Positions 9,021 to 17,162 of a stretch of 64,000 bases of DNA are shown piece by piece; the first letter of the stretch is position 1, and every line of letters starts with the position of its first letter. Under the pieces are notes generated by a model. That model did not search any database. It was not told where the DNA came from and was given only the letters and a program-made list of their open reading frames with translations. The translations under genes were made by a program, and so were the position numbers. This DNA is from Streptomyces sp. TLI_235. Its GTDB lineage: Bacteria > Actinomycetota > Actinomycetes > Streptomycetales > Streptomycetaceae. Where the stretch lies: the NCBI GenBank assembly GCA_002300355.1, contig NSGV01000002.1:310001-374000 (forward strand), given 5' to 3'.

Positions 9021-10142
9021 ATGCCCACGCCGTTCACCACCGAGGACTTCTCCCGCCGGATGGCCCTGGCGGTCGAGACCGCCGCCCTGGCCGGACTCTC
9101 CGGACTGGTCGTCACCCCCGGCCCCGACCTGGTCTACCTGACGGGCTACCGGCCGACCGCGACCACCGAGCGGCTGACCGCGCTGCTGCTCACCCCCGAC
9201 CGCGAGCCCGTCCTGGTGGTGCCGCGGCTGGAGCGTCCGGACGCCGAGGCCGCCCCCGGCGCCGCCGCCGTCCGCTTCACCGACTGGACGGACGGCACCG
9301 ACCCCTACCGCGAGGCCGTGGCGCCCGTCCTCGACCCGGCCGGGTGCTACGGCATCTCCGACTCCTCCTGGGCGCTGCACCTGCTCGCCCTCCAGGAGGC
9401 GCTGCCGGACAGCCGCTACACCTCCCTGACGCAGTCCCTGCCGATGCTGCGGGCGGTCAAGGACGCCGACGAGCTGGAGCGGCTCGCCGCCGCCGGCGGG
9501 GCCGCCGACGCCACCTACCGGCGGATCCTGGAGGTGCCGTTCGCGGGCCGCACCGAGAACGAGGTCGCCGCCGACCTCGCCTCGCTGCTGCTCGAGTACG
9601 GCCACAGCCAGGTCGACTTCACCGTGGTCGGCTCCGGCCCGAACGGCGCCAACCCGCACCACGAGGCCGGCGACCGGGTCATCAGCGAGGGCGACACGGT
9701 GGTCCTCGACTTCGGCGGCCTCAAGGACGGGTACGGCTCCGACACCACCCGGACGGTGCACGTCGGGGTCGAGGCGCCGGCCGAGGTCCGGGAGGTGCAC
9801 GAGGTGGTGCGGCGGGCCCAGCAGGCGGCGTTCGAGGCCGTCCGGCCGGGCATGCAGTGCCAGGAGATCGACCGGGCCGCCCGGGCCGTCATCACCGAGG
9901 CCGGCTTCGGCGAGTACTTCATCCACCGCACCGGCCACGGCATCGGCCTCACCACGCACGAGCCGCCGTACATGGTCGAGGGCGAGAAGCAGGAGCTGGT
10001 GCCCGGCATGTGCTTCTCCATCGAGCCCGGGATCTACCTGCCCGGCCGGTTCGGCGTCCGGATCGAGGACATCGTCACCGTCACCCCGCACGGCGGGCGG
10101 CGCTTCAACAACACCCCGCACGAACTGGGCGCCGTCGCCTGA
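9021..10142 (+). CDS. M24 family Xaa-Pro aminopeptidase/dipeptidase
   Basis: Cytosolic pita-bread-fold metallopeptidase that removes N-terminal residues before proline or cleaves Xaa-Pro dipeptides. The 373-residue product has a creatinase-like N-domain and a C-domain with the five metal ligands in place: VLDFGG (Asp), GSDTTRTV (Asp), GHGIGL (His), SIEPG (Glu) and RIEDIV (Glu). ATG 9021 (MPTPFTTEDF) has a GGAGAG ribosome site. Position right after the M20 dipeptidase supports a shared role in peptide breakdown. The exact substrate is not predictable. Confidence 0.92.
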   Translation: MPTPFTTEDFSRRMALAVETAALAGLSGLVVTPGPDLVYLTGYRPTATTERLTALLLTPDREPVLVVPRLERPDAEAAPGAAAVRFTDWTDGTDPYREAVAPVLDPAGCYGISDSSWALHLLALQEALPDSRYTSLTQSLPMLRAVKDADELERLAAAGGAADATYRRILEVPFAGRTENEVAADLASLLLEYGHSQVDFTVVGSGPNGANPHHEAGDRVISEGDTVVLDFGGLKDGYGSDTTRTVHVGVEAPAEVREVHEVVRRAQQAAFEAVRPGMQCQEIDRAARAVITEAGFGEYFIHRTGHGIGLTTHEPPYMVEGEKQELVPGMCFSIEPGIYLPGRFGVRIEDIVTVTPHGGRRFNNTPHELGAVA

Positions 10143-10163
10143 CACCCCGCCACCGCCGCCCGT

Positions 10164-10190
10164 CCGCCCGTCCCCGGCCCGGACGGGCGG
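10164..10190. terminator. Bidirectional hairpin terminator
   Basis: A perfect 10-bp stem (CCGCCCGTCC and complement) with a 7-nt loop lies between the convergent M24 peptidase and GNAT genes. It can serve both directions. Confidence 0.75.
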
Positions 10191-10217
10191 CCGCGTGCGG
10201 CGGGCCGGGGCAGCGGC

Positions 10218-10760
10218 CTAGGACTTCGGGTCCGGCTTCCAGTCCTCGGCAAGGAGGCCGAGCAGCACCTCGTCCAGGAACTCGCCCAGCACCCAGGCCG
10301 ACGAACGCAGCACGCCCTCGCGGACGAAGCCGTTGCGCTCGGCGGAGCCGAGCATCCCGGCGTTGTCCGACAGCGTCTCGATCTGCAGCCGCTGCAGGCC
10401 GCGCACGACGAATCCGTAGTGGCACAGCACCGCGACCACGTCGGTGCCGTAGCCCTTGCCGCGAGAGGACGGCAGCAGCCCCAGCCCGATGTGCGCGGAC
10501 CGGTTGTGGTTGTCGATGCCCCACAGCACGGCGGTGCCGACCAGCGTGCCGCCCTCCAGTTCCACCACGGAGAACTGGACGCTGCCCTGCTCCTTGTCGT
10601 CGACCACGAGCCGCGGATCCTTCGAGCCGGGCGTGATCGGCCGCCACGGCCCGCCCTCGGCCCGCGAGGAGTTGACCACGTCGTCGTAGAGCTCGGCCCG
10701 CAGGACCGGGATGTCTTCCTCGTGTCGGGCCCTGAGCCCGATCTTGCTGCCCTTTAGCAT
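10218..10760 (-). CDS. GNAT family N-acetyltransferase (RimJ/RimL-like)
   Basis: A 180-residue acetyl-CoA-dependent acetyltransferase with the family fold. It begins MLKGSKIGLRARHEEDIP and carries the acetyl-CoA pyrophosphate loop GLLPSSRGKGYGTD, then a Y-G-F and RLQIETLSDNAGM segment typical of the RimJ/RimL branch. AGGAA precedes ATG 10758-10760. It stands alone, convergent with the peptidase operon and divergent from the next SpoIIE gene. Substrate (ribosomal protein, peptide or antibiotic amine) is unknown. Confidence 0.88.
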   Translation of the reverse strand: MLKGSKIGLRARHEEDIPVLRAELYDDVVNSSRAEGGPWRPITPGSKDPRLVVDDKEQGSVQFSVVELEGGTLVGTAVLWGIDNHNRSAHIGLGLLPSSRGKGYGTDVVAVLCHYGFVVRGLQRLQIETLSDNAGMLGSAERNGFVREGVLRSSAWVLGEFLDEVLLGLLAEDWKPDPKS

Positions 10761-11000
10761 GCACGTTTCCTATCCGACGGGACGGCCCGCGGCAAACCAA
10801 TTGACGCATCGACTCGACGGGTTCCGGGTCTTCGAGGTGTCGATCGACGACCTCTGGGGGGCGCGCGCTGCCGCGCTTCCCGGCCGTGCCGCGCGACGCC
10901 GACGTGGCGCCCGCAACGGCCGGGCCGGGGGTGTGGATGCGCCCGGCTCCGGCCCGCGTGATCCTGGGCAGTGTGGTGCCGACACGGCCGAGGAGGCGCG

Positions 11001-12731
11001 GTGCACGCGGAGGCTTCGGGCCGGGACGCCGCCGACGCCTCGATCGCCGCGCAGGCCTCGATCGACCGGGCGGCGGCCGCCCTGGCGACCGGTGGCGAGG
11101 AGCTGCTCCGGCACGTCCTGACCGACGCCCCGGTCGGCCTCGCCCTGCTCGGCCCCGACCTGCGCTGGCGGTGGGCCAACCCGGCGTTCTGCCGCACGGT
11201 CGCACTCGGCCCGGACCGGCTGCTCGGCCGGGCCGTCGCCGGCACCGCACTGGCCGCCGCCGCGCCCGTCCTGGACGCCGTGCTGTCCGACGGCCGGCCG
11301 CGCGAGCCGGCCGCCGGGCACCCCGCCGTGCCCCGGCTGCGGCTGCGCGCCCGCCGGCTGGTGATCGGCGGCCGGACCGTCGGACTGGTGGTGGCCGCCC
11401 TGGGCCCCGCGGAGGAGGCGCCGCCGGCGGCTGGGCCGGACCTGCCGCACGAGCTGGAGCAGGCCCGCATCCGGCTGGCCGTGCTGGACGCCGCCGCCGG
11501 CCGGGTCGGCACCACCCTGGATGTCGACACCACCTGCCTGGAGCTCGCCGACTTCGCCGTGCCGGCGATGGCCGACCTGGCGACCGTCGAGCTGCTGCCG
11601 CCGGAGGCGGTCGACCGCGGGGTGCCGGCCGGCACGCTGCGGCTGCACCGCGCCGCCCTGGTCTGCACCCCCGCGCTGCGGCCGCTCCTCGCCCCGCTCG
11701 CCCGGGCCGGGGAGACCGTCCGCCACCCGGAGGGCTCGGCGGTCGCCCGCAGCCTGCGCACCGGCGCGCCGGTCGCCGCCCCCGTCCGGGAGGGTGCCTG
11801 GCCCGGTGCCGCGGAGGAGGCCGGACCTGCCGCGTACCGGGCGGCCGGACTCGACTCCGTCCTGGTCGTCCCGCTCACCGCGCGGGGCCGCACGCTCGGG
11901 GTGCTGTCGCTGGCCCGCGCCGGGGAGTCCGCCCGGGACTTCACCGAGGACGACACCGTGCTCGTCGGCGACCTCGCCGGACGGACCGCGGTCGGCATCG
12001 ACAACGCCCGCCGCTACACCCGCTCCCAGGGCATCGCGCTGCAGCTGCAGCGGGCCCTGCTCGCCGAGCCCGGCAACCCGCACCCCAATCTCGAACTCGC
12101 CTCCCGCTACCTGCCGTCGGGCACCAGCTCGGTGGTCGGCGGCGACTGGTACGAGACCGTCCGGCTGCCGTTCGGCCGCACCCTGCTGGTGATGGGCGAC
12201 GTCATGGGGCACGGCGTGGAGGCCGCCGTCGACATGAGCACCTACCGCTCGATGCTGCGCGACGTGGCCGGGATGGACCTGCCGCCGCACCGCATCCTGC
12301 GCCAGCTCGACGCGCTGATCTCGGAGAACGAGTCCTCCCGCCCGGCGACCTGCCTGCTCGCCCTGGCCGACCCGGGCCGCAACCGGTGGACGTTCTCCAG
12401 CGCCGGCCACCTGCCGCCGGCGCTCGTCCTCGCGGACCGGCCGACCGACCTGGTCGCGGTGCCCACCGGGCCGCCGCTCGGCACCGGATTCGGCGGCTAC
12501 GAGCAGCAGGCCCGCGAACTCCTGCCCGACCAGGTGCTGCTGCTCTACACCGACGGCCTGGTGGAGCGGCGCGGCGAGGACATCGACGCCTCGCTGGCCC
12601 GGCTCGCCGCGCTGCGGCTGCCCGCCGCGGGCGACCTGGACGACCTGCTCGACTCCGTCCTGCACGCGCTGACACCGGAGGCGGCGGAGGACGACATCGC
12701 GGTGCTCGCCGCCCGGGTGCGCAAGCGCTGA
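11001..12731 (+). CDS. PAS-GAF-SpoIIE (PP2C) phosphatase without HATPase
   Basis: Cytosolic sensor phosphatase of 576 residues. It has a PAS-like segment (GLALLGPDLRWRWANPAF at about 50), a GAF-type region (170-340) and a SpoIIE/PP2C domain (about 355-575: SVVGGDWYE, VMGDVMGHG, LLLYTDGLVERRG, EDDIAVLAAR). It ends straight after the phosphatase fold, lacking the HATPase found in its two relatives in this window. GTG 11001 is chosen because GAGGAGG sits just upstream. It converges on the ABC-SpoIIE fusion gene with an 18-bp gap. It likely dephosphorylates an anti-sigma antagonist; the partner is not in the window. Confidence 0.88.
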   Translation: MHAEASGRDAADASIAAQASIDRAAAALATGGEELLRHVLTDAPVGLALLGPDLRWRWANPAFCRTVALGPDRLLGRAVAGTALAAAAPVLDAVLSDGRPREPAAGHPAVPRLRLRARRLVIGGRTVGLVVAALGPAEEAPPAAGPDLPHELEQARIRLAVLDAAAGRVGTTLDVDTTCLELADFAVPAMADLATVELLPPEAVDRGVPAGTLRLHRAALVCTPALRPLLAPLARAGETVRHPEGSAVARSLRTGAPVAAPVREGAWPGAAEEAGPAAYRAAGLDSVLVVPLTARGRTLGVLSLARAGESARDFTEDDTVLVGDLAGRTAVGIDNARRYTRSQGIALQLQRALLAEPGNPHPNLELASRYLPSGTSSVVGGDWYETVRLPFGRTLLVMGDVMGHGVEAAVDMSTYRSMLRDVAGMDLPPHRILRQLDALISENESSRPATCLLALADPGRNRWTFSSAGHLPPALVLADRPTDLVAVPTGPPLGTGFGGYEQQARELLPDQVLLLYTDGLVERRGEDIDASLARLAALRLPAAGDLDDLLDSVLHALTPEAAEDDIAVLAARVRKR

Positions 12732-12749
12732 GAAGGAGGGGCGGGGTGG

Positions 12750-14576
12750 TCAGGGCACGTTCTGTTCCGCCCAGATGACCTTGCCGGTGTCGGTGTAGCG
12801 CGTCCCCCAGCGTTCGGCGATCTGTGCGACGAGGAACAGGCCCCGGCCGCCCTCGTCGGTGATGGACGCCTGCCGCAGCCGGGGCGAGGTACTGCTCCCG
12901 TCGGAGACCTCGCAGATCAGCGACCGGTCGTAGAGCAGCCGTACCCGGATCGGCCCGGCGGCGTGCCGGATCGCGTTGGTGACGAGTTCGCTGAGCACGA
13001 GTTCGGTGCCGGGCTCCAGCAGCTCCAGGTTCCAGCGCTGCAGCTGGGCGGTGGCGAGGGCCCGGCTCTCGGCGACGGCCGCCGGGTCGGCGGCCACCTC
13101 CCACTCGGCGATCCGGTCGGCGGGCAGCGCCCTGGTCCGGGCGACCAGCAGGGCGACGTCGTCCTCCGGCCGGTGCGGCAGCATCGCCTCCAGTACCGCC
13201 CGGCAGGTCTCCTCCGGGCTCCGGCCGGGGTGCGAGAGCGCCGCGCGCAGCAGGTCGAGCCCGATGTCGATGTCCCTGGTCCTGGCCTCCACCAGCCCGT
13301 CCGTGTACAGCACCAGTTGGGCGCCCTCGGGCACCTCCAGCTCGGCCGTGGTGAACGGCATCCCGCGCAGGCCGAGCGGCGGGCCGACCGGGGTGTCGGG
13401 GATCTCCACCGTGCCGTCCGGGTGGACGAGGACGGCCGGCAGGTGGCCGGCGCGGGCCAGCCTGCACCGCCGGGAGACTGGGTCGTAGACCGCGTACAGG
13501 CAGGTGGCGCCGATGATGGCGCCCTCCATGCCGCCGGCCGCCTCCTCCTGGTCGATCCTGCTGACCACGTCGTCGAGGTGGGTGAGCAGCTCGTCCGGGG
13601 CGAGGTCGAGCGCCGAGAAGTTGTGCACGGCGGTGCGCAGCCGGCCCATGGTGGCGGCGGCGTGCAGGCCGTGCCCGACGACGTCGCCGACGACCAGGGC
13701 GACCCGGGCGCCGGAGAGCGGGATGACGTCGAACCAGTCGCCGCCGACGCCCGCGTGCGCCGGCAGGTAGCGGTAGGCGGCGTCGACCGCGTCCTGCTCG
13801 GGCAGGCCGCGCGGCAGCAGGCTCTGCTGCAGGGTGACGGCCATCGGGTGACTGCCGGTGATGGCGGCGGTGATCTGCTCCTGGGTGGTGTACTTCGCCT
13901 CGAACACGCCGTTGTTCCGGCCGAGCCGCAGCACCGCGATCCGGTCGGCGACGGCGTGCACGTCGTCGAGGTTGTGGCTGATCACGATGACGGCGTGGCC
14001 GTGCTCGCGCAGCCGGCGGATCAGGTCCAGGGTCTGCGTGCTCTGCTCCAGGCCGAGGGCGGCGGTCGGCTCGTCGAGCATCACCAGTTTGGGGCGGCCG
14101 ATCAGCGACCGGGCGATGGCGACCGCCTGGCGCTGGCCGCCGGAGAGCGCCAGCACCGGGATGCGCAGGCTCGGCAGCCGCACCGACAGCCGGGTCAGCA
14201 GGGCGCGCGAGCGCTTCTCCATCTCGATCTCGCGGAGCAGCCCGAAGCGGCGCAGCTCGCGACCGAGGTAGAGGTTGGCGACCACGTCGAGGCTCTCGCA
14301 GAGCGCGAGGTCCTGGTAGACGGTGGCGATGCCGAGGCGCTGGGCGTCACGGGGGCGACGCAGTTCGACCGGCCGGCCCTCCCACTCGATCACGCCGGTG
14401 TCCGGGGCGCTGACTCCGGCGATCGTCTTGATCAGGGTGGACTTGCCGGCGCCGTTGTCGCCGACCAGGGCGACCACCTCGCCCTGCGCGACCTCCAGGT
14501 CCACGTTGCTGAGGGCCTGCAGGGTGCCGTACCGCTTGGAGATCCCGCGCAGCGACAGCAGCGGCACGCGGGCCAC
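12750..14576 (-). CDS. ABC transporter ATPase fused to SpoIIE phosphatase and HATPase
   Basis: A 608-residue three-part protein. Residues about 5-242 are a complete ABC ATPase of the carbohydrate-importer type: Walker A GDNGAGKST (39-47), Q-loop VYQD, signature LSGGQ (144-148), Walker B LVMLDEP (164-170) and H-loop ISHN (H201). From about residue 247 it passes in frame into a SpoIIE/PP2C phosphatase (VGGDWFDVIP, VVGDVVGHG, LYTDGLVEA, PEDDVALLVA) and then an HATPase (VLSELVTNAIRH, DEGGRGLFLVAQ). GTG 14574-14576 has GGAGGT six bases upstream; a GTG at 14618 would add 14 residues. No permease or sugar-binding gene is adjacent, so the ABC part may act as a soluble sensor or partner a distant transporter. 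All catalytic motifs are intact, arguing against decay. Confidence 0.88.
   Translation of the reverse strand: MARVPLLSLRGISKRYGTLQALSNVDLEVAQGEVVALVGDNGAGKSTLIKTIAGVSAPDTGVIEWEGRPVELRRPRDAQRLGIATVYQDLALCESLDVVANLYLGRELRRFGLLREIEMEKRSRALLTRLSVRLPSLRIPVLALSGGQRQAVAIARSLIGRPKLVMLDEPTAALGLEQSTQTLDLIRRLREHGHAVIVISHNLDDVHAVADRIAVLRLGRNNGVFEAKYTTQEQITAAITGSHPMAVTLQQSLLPRGLPEQDAVDAAYRYLPAHAGVGGDWFDVIPLSGARVALVVGDVVGHGLHAAATMGRLRTAVHNFSALDLAPDELLTHLDDVVSRIDQEEAAGGMEGAIIGATCLYAVYDPVSRRCRLARAGHLPAVLVHPDGTVEIPDTPVGPPLGLRGMPFTTAELEVPEGAQLVLYTDGLVEARTRDIDIGLDLLRAALSHPGRSPEETCRAVLEAMLPHRPEDDVALLVARTRALPADRIAEWEVAADPAAVAESRALATAQLQRWNLELLEPGTELVLSELVTNAIRHAAGPIRVRLLYDRSLICEVSDGSSTSPRLRQASITDEGGRGLFLVAQIAERWGTRYTDTGKVIWAEQNVP
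13676..13751. repeat. 76-bp near-identical repeat, copy 2 (partner 3247-3322)
   Basis: Second copy of the SpoIIE-core repeat, inside the phosphatase part of the ABC fusion gene, in the same orientation as copy 1 with one mismatch. Confidence 0.75.
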
Positions 14577-14723
14577 CCGGCCACCTCCACTCGTCCCCGA
14601 TCCGTCGGCTGGTGGCACGAGTCTGCCGCGTGGCCGGGCCGGGGTGTGTCACCAACGCGCGGCGGCGGCCAGAGTGGGCCCCACTGGAGTCGGGACGCGG
14701 CCCCGGGGGTGCGGCGGACGGTG

Positions 14724-15644
14724 CTACCGGCCGGGGGCCGGGCGGTGGCGCAGGTGGTCGGCGAGGACGGCCTCGGTGACGCGGCGGTGGCTGGTGGTGC
14801 GGTTCGGTTCGGCGCGCAGCTCCGCCGTCATCAGGAGGGACTTCCACAGCGCCCAGCCGCGGGCGCGGGCCCGGTCGGCGTCGGGTCGGCGGACGGCCCG
14901 GCGGAACGCCTCCCGGTTGTCTCCGGAGAACAGCGTCCAGGCGATGACCAGGTCGCAGGCCGGGTCGCCGACGCCGGAGGTGCCGAAGTCGATCACGGCG
15001 GTCAGCCGGCCGGCCTCGACCAGCAGGTTGCCCGCGGCGATGTCGCCGTGGAACCAGACCGGGTCGCCGTCCCACTCGGCGGCGAGGGCGGCCTCCCAGA
15101 CCTCGGCGGCCAGGGCGGTGTCGATCTCGCCGTCGAGGGCGGCCAGGCAGCGGCGGGTCTCGGCGTCGTAGTGGGCGGGCGGGGCGCCGCGGTACCAGCT
15201 GTGCGCACCCGCAGCGGGGCCGCCGGTCGGATCGCACGCCTGCAGGGCGCGCAGGAAGTCGGCGACCTGGACGGCGAAGGCCGGCAGGTCGGGGATCGGC
15301 TCGCGGTCGGCCGTCCCGCCGGGCAGCCAGCCGCGGACCGACCAGGGGTACGGGTAGCCCTCTCCGGGCTCCCCCACGGCGAGGACCGGTGGCACGGCGA
15401 CCGGCAGCGCGGGCGCGAGCCGGGGCAGCCACCGGTTCTCCTTGGCGACCGCGGGCGCGTAGCCGGCGGCGGTGGGCAGACGGACCGTCATCCCGGCGCC
15501 CAGGCGGTAGGTGCGGTTGTCCCAGCCGTCGACCTCCACGGGGGTCACCGGCAGGTCGCGCCACTGCGGGAACTGGGCGGCGATCAGACGCGTCACCAGG
15601 GCGGCGTCGATGCCGGCCCGGCCGTCGGGCGGAGTGTCGGGCAT
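14724..15644 (-). CDS. Aminoglycoside phosphotransferase (APH) family kinase
   Basis: A 306-residue small-molecule kinase of the APH/choline-kinase fold. The catalytic region reads FHGDIAAGNLLVE (catalytic Asp, metal-binding Asn) and VIDFGTSGVGDPACD (DFG-like metal Asp). The N-lobe has GWDNRTYRLG as the nucleotide loop region. ATG 15642-15644 (MPDTPPDG) is preferred over an upstream in-frame start at 15713, which adds Arg-rich sequence; the ribosome site (GAAGG) is too close to be ideal. Family members phosphorylate antibiotics, sugars or metabolites, and the sequence does not tell which. It stands alone. Confidence 0.88.
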   Translation of the reverse strand: MPDTPPDGRAGIDAALVTRLIAAQFPQWRDLPVTPVEVDGWDNRTYRLGAGMTVRLPTAAGYAPAVAKENRWLPRLAPALPVAVPPVLAVGEPGEGYPYPWSVRGWLPGGTADREPIPDLPAFAVQVADFLRALQACDPTGGPAAGAHSWYRGAPPAHYDAETRRCLAALDGEIDTALAAEVWEAALAAEWDGDPVWFHGDIAAGNLLVEAGRLTAVIDFGTSGVGDPACDLVIAWTLFSGDNREAFRRAVRRPDADRARARGWALWKSLLMTAELRAEPNRTTSHRRVTEAVLADHLRHRPAPGR

Positions 15645-15729
15645 CCTTCGATGGTCGGGCCGACGGCCTTGACGGGCAACGGAATTACCGGCCGGGAGAA
15701 GACGGTCGCACAAGTGCCCGAACGGCCCC

Positions 15730-15735
15730 TACACT
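15730..15735 (+). promoter_or_regulatory. Extended -10 hexamer of a leaderless gene
   Basis: TACACT lies 7 bp before the GTG start at 15743 and no ribosome site is present, so transcription would begin at or next to the start codon. This is inferred from spacing only. Confidence 0.5.
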
Positions 15736-15742
15736 CCGTGGC

Positions 15743-15967
15743 GTGGAGAACCTGATGTGCACGCAGTGCAGCAGCGTCGGGCTGGAGCCGGGTTTCGTCG
15801 AGGACAGCGGCGAGGGTTCCCGCGGCTACGCCCGGTGGATCGCCGGCGCCCTGGAGCGCGGCGTCTTCGGCGGGGCGAAGCGGCTGGGCAGGCAGCGGTG
15901 GCAGATCGACGCCTACCGTTGCCCGGCCTGCGGCCACCTGGAGCTCTTCGCGTCCAAGCCGGTGTGA
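15743..15967 (+). CDS. Small zinc-ribbon protein
   Basis: A 74-residue protein with two CxxC knuckles (CTQC near residue 6 and CPAC near residue 60) that should bind one zinc ion, separated by a basic, helical middle (GGAKRLGRQRWQ). Such ribbons bind nucleic acid or partner proteins. It ends HLELFASKPV, like other conserved actinobacterial zinc-ribbon proteins of unknown role. GTG 15743 is chosen because a TACACT -10 box sits 7 bp upstream (leaderless mode); ATG 15755 is the alternative. Confidence 0.8.
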   Translation: MENLMCTQCSSVGLEPGFVEDSGEGSRGYARWIAGALERGVFGGAKRLGRQRWQIDAYRCPACGHLELFASKPV

Positions 15968-16017
15968 TGCGCGGCCGAACCGGTGTGCCGGTGTGAGGGG
16001 CCGTGGGCCGGCCGGGC

Positions 16018-16809
16018 TCAGACGCCCGCCGCGCCCGTCGCTCCCGCCGCGGCCTCCTGCTGGAGCCTGCAGGCCCGGTCGATGATGCCGGGGATGGCCG
16101 TGTACAGGGACTCGCCCGGGCAGAGCGTGCAGAAGGCGTCCCGGTGGCCGGAGACCGCGTTGAAGGTGTGCGTCGCCCCGACCGGGAAGCGGCTGCCGCT
16201 GTTGGTGGAGGTCAGCTCCGAGCGGCCGTCCGCGCGCACCCCGTGCAGGCCGAGCTTCCAGGCCGCCAGGCGCGCGATCGCGTCCAGGACGGGCTGCGGG
16301 ACCTCCGTGCCCCTGTTGTACGTGCCGATCGCGGCGATGCCGACCGTGTCCCGGTTGAAGCCCATGGTGTGGGCGCCGACCACCGGGCGGTCGACGCCGC
16401 CGAGCCGGCCCTCCCAGATCCGGCCGAAGCGGTCGACCAGGAAGTTGTAGCCGATGTCGTCCCAGCCGCGGAACTCCAGGTGGTCGCGGCGGATCGCCCG
16501 CAGGATGTCGGGGACCTGCTCCGCGGCGTAGGAGTTCGGGTCGTCGGTGTGGTGGACGAGCACCGCCCGCACCGCCCGGTCGTACTGCACCTGCGGCACC
16601 GATCCCTCGGACTGCCAGGTCGAGCGCAGCACGATCGGCGGCGCCGCCGGGACGGGCAGGGCCGGAGCGGACGGTGGGAGCACGACGACGGACGGGCCGT
16701 CGGCGGCGACCGAGCGGCGCGGGCGGGCCATGGCCGGCAGCGCGGTGACGGCCCCGGCGGCGACGGCCTGCAGGGCGCGGCGCAGTACCAGACGACGGTT
16801 GATGTCCAT
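16018..16809 (-). CDS. Secreted peptidoglycan-recognition amidase (Amidase_2/PGRP)
   Basis: N-acetylmuramoyl-L-alanine amidase of 263 residues acting in the cell wall. The N-terminus (MDINRRLVLRRALQAVAAG) looks like an export signal with twin arginines, possibly Tat-dependent. The catalytic domain (about 65-250) has AVLVHHTDD (zinc His), IGYNFLVDRFGRIWEGR, HTMGFNRDTVGIAAIG and GHRDAFCTLCPG (zinc His and disulfide-type cysteines), the PGRP pattern. ATG 16807-16809 follows a TAGCTT -10-like box (16817-16822) at 7 bp with no ribosome site, so it may be leaderless. Role: wall turnover or lysis of competitors. Confidence 0.92.
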   Translation of the reverse strand: MDINRRLVLRRALQAVAAGAVTALPAMARPRRSVAADGPSVVVLPPSAPALPVPAAPPIVLRSTWQSEGSVPQVQYDRAVRAVLVHHTDDPNSYAAEQVPDILRAIRRDHLEFRGWDDIGYNFLVDRFGRIWEGRLGGVDRPVVGAHTMGFNRDTVGIAAIGTYNRGTEVPQPVLDAIARLAAWKLGLHGVRADGRSELTSTNSGSRFPVGATHTFNAVSGHRDAFCTLCPGESLYTAIPGIIDRACRLQQEAAAGATGAAGV

Positions 16810-17162
16810 GCCAGGGAAGCTACGGTCCGCCCGTGCGCGCCGCATTTCGTCGCCCGCGTGTCCGGTCCGTCCGCCGTACCCCCTACGCCGACCGGGTCCG
16901 TCCGAACTCCTGACCGACCGTCGGGCTGACCCTCCGTCGCACCCGGCAGCCCGCCGGCAGGTCCGACGGTCACCCGGCGCAGCCGGGACCGGGACGGTTT
17001 CAGCAGGTCGGACGGCGTCCGGTGGGCGGGCCCGGCCCTCCGCCCGCAGCCCGGCGGGAACCGCACCCGCGGATCGTGGCGTCTCCAGTCGGTGATCACC
17101 GGCGCCGGCGGCGGCGGGGCGAGCGGCGTCCGGTGCGCGGGCGGGGAGGGCGAGGGTGGCGG
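16810..17162. other. Intergenic region between divergent genes
   Basis: Holds the amidase promoter (TAGCTT, 16817-16822 on the minus strand) and the upstream region of the nuclease gene. A 19-bp direct repeat with one mismatch (CGGCGTCCGGTG then SGCGGGC) occurs at 17013-17031 and 17124-17142, 111 bp apart. No credible ORF. Confidence 0.5.

Noticed and set aside
12750..14576. Full sugar ABC transporter operon
   Set aside because: No permease or substrate-binding gene adjacent; the ATPase is fused to a phosphatase.
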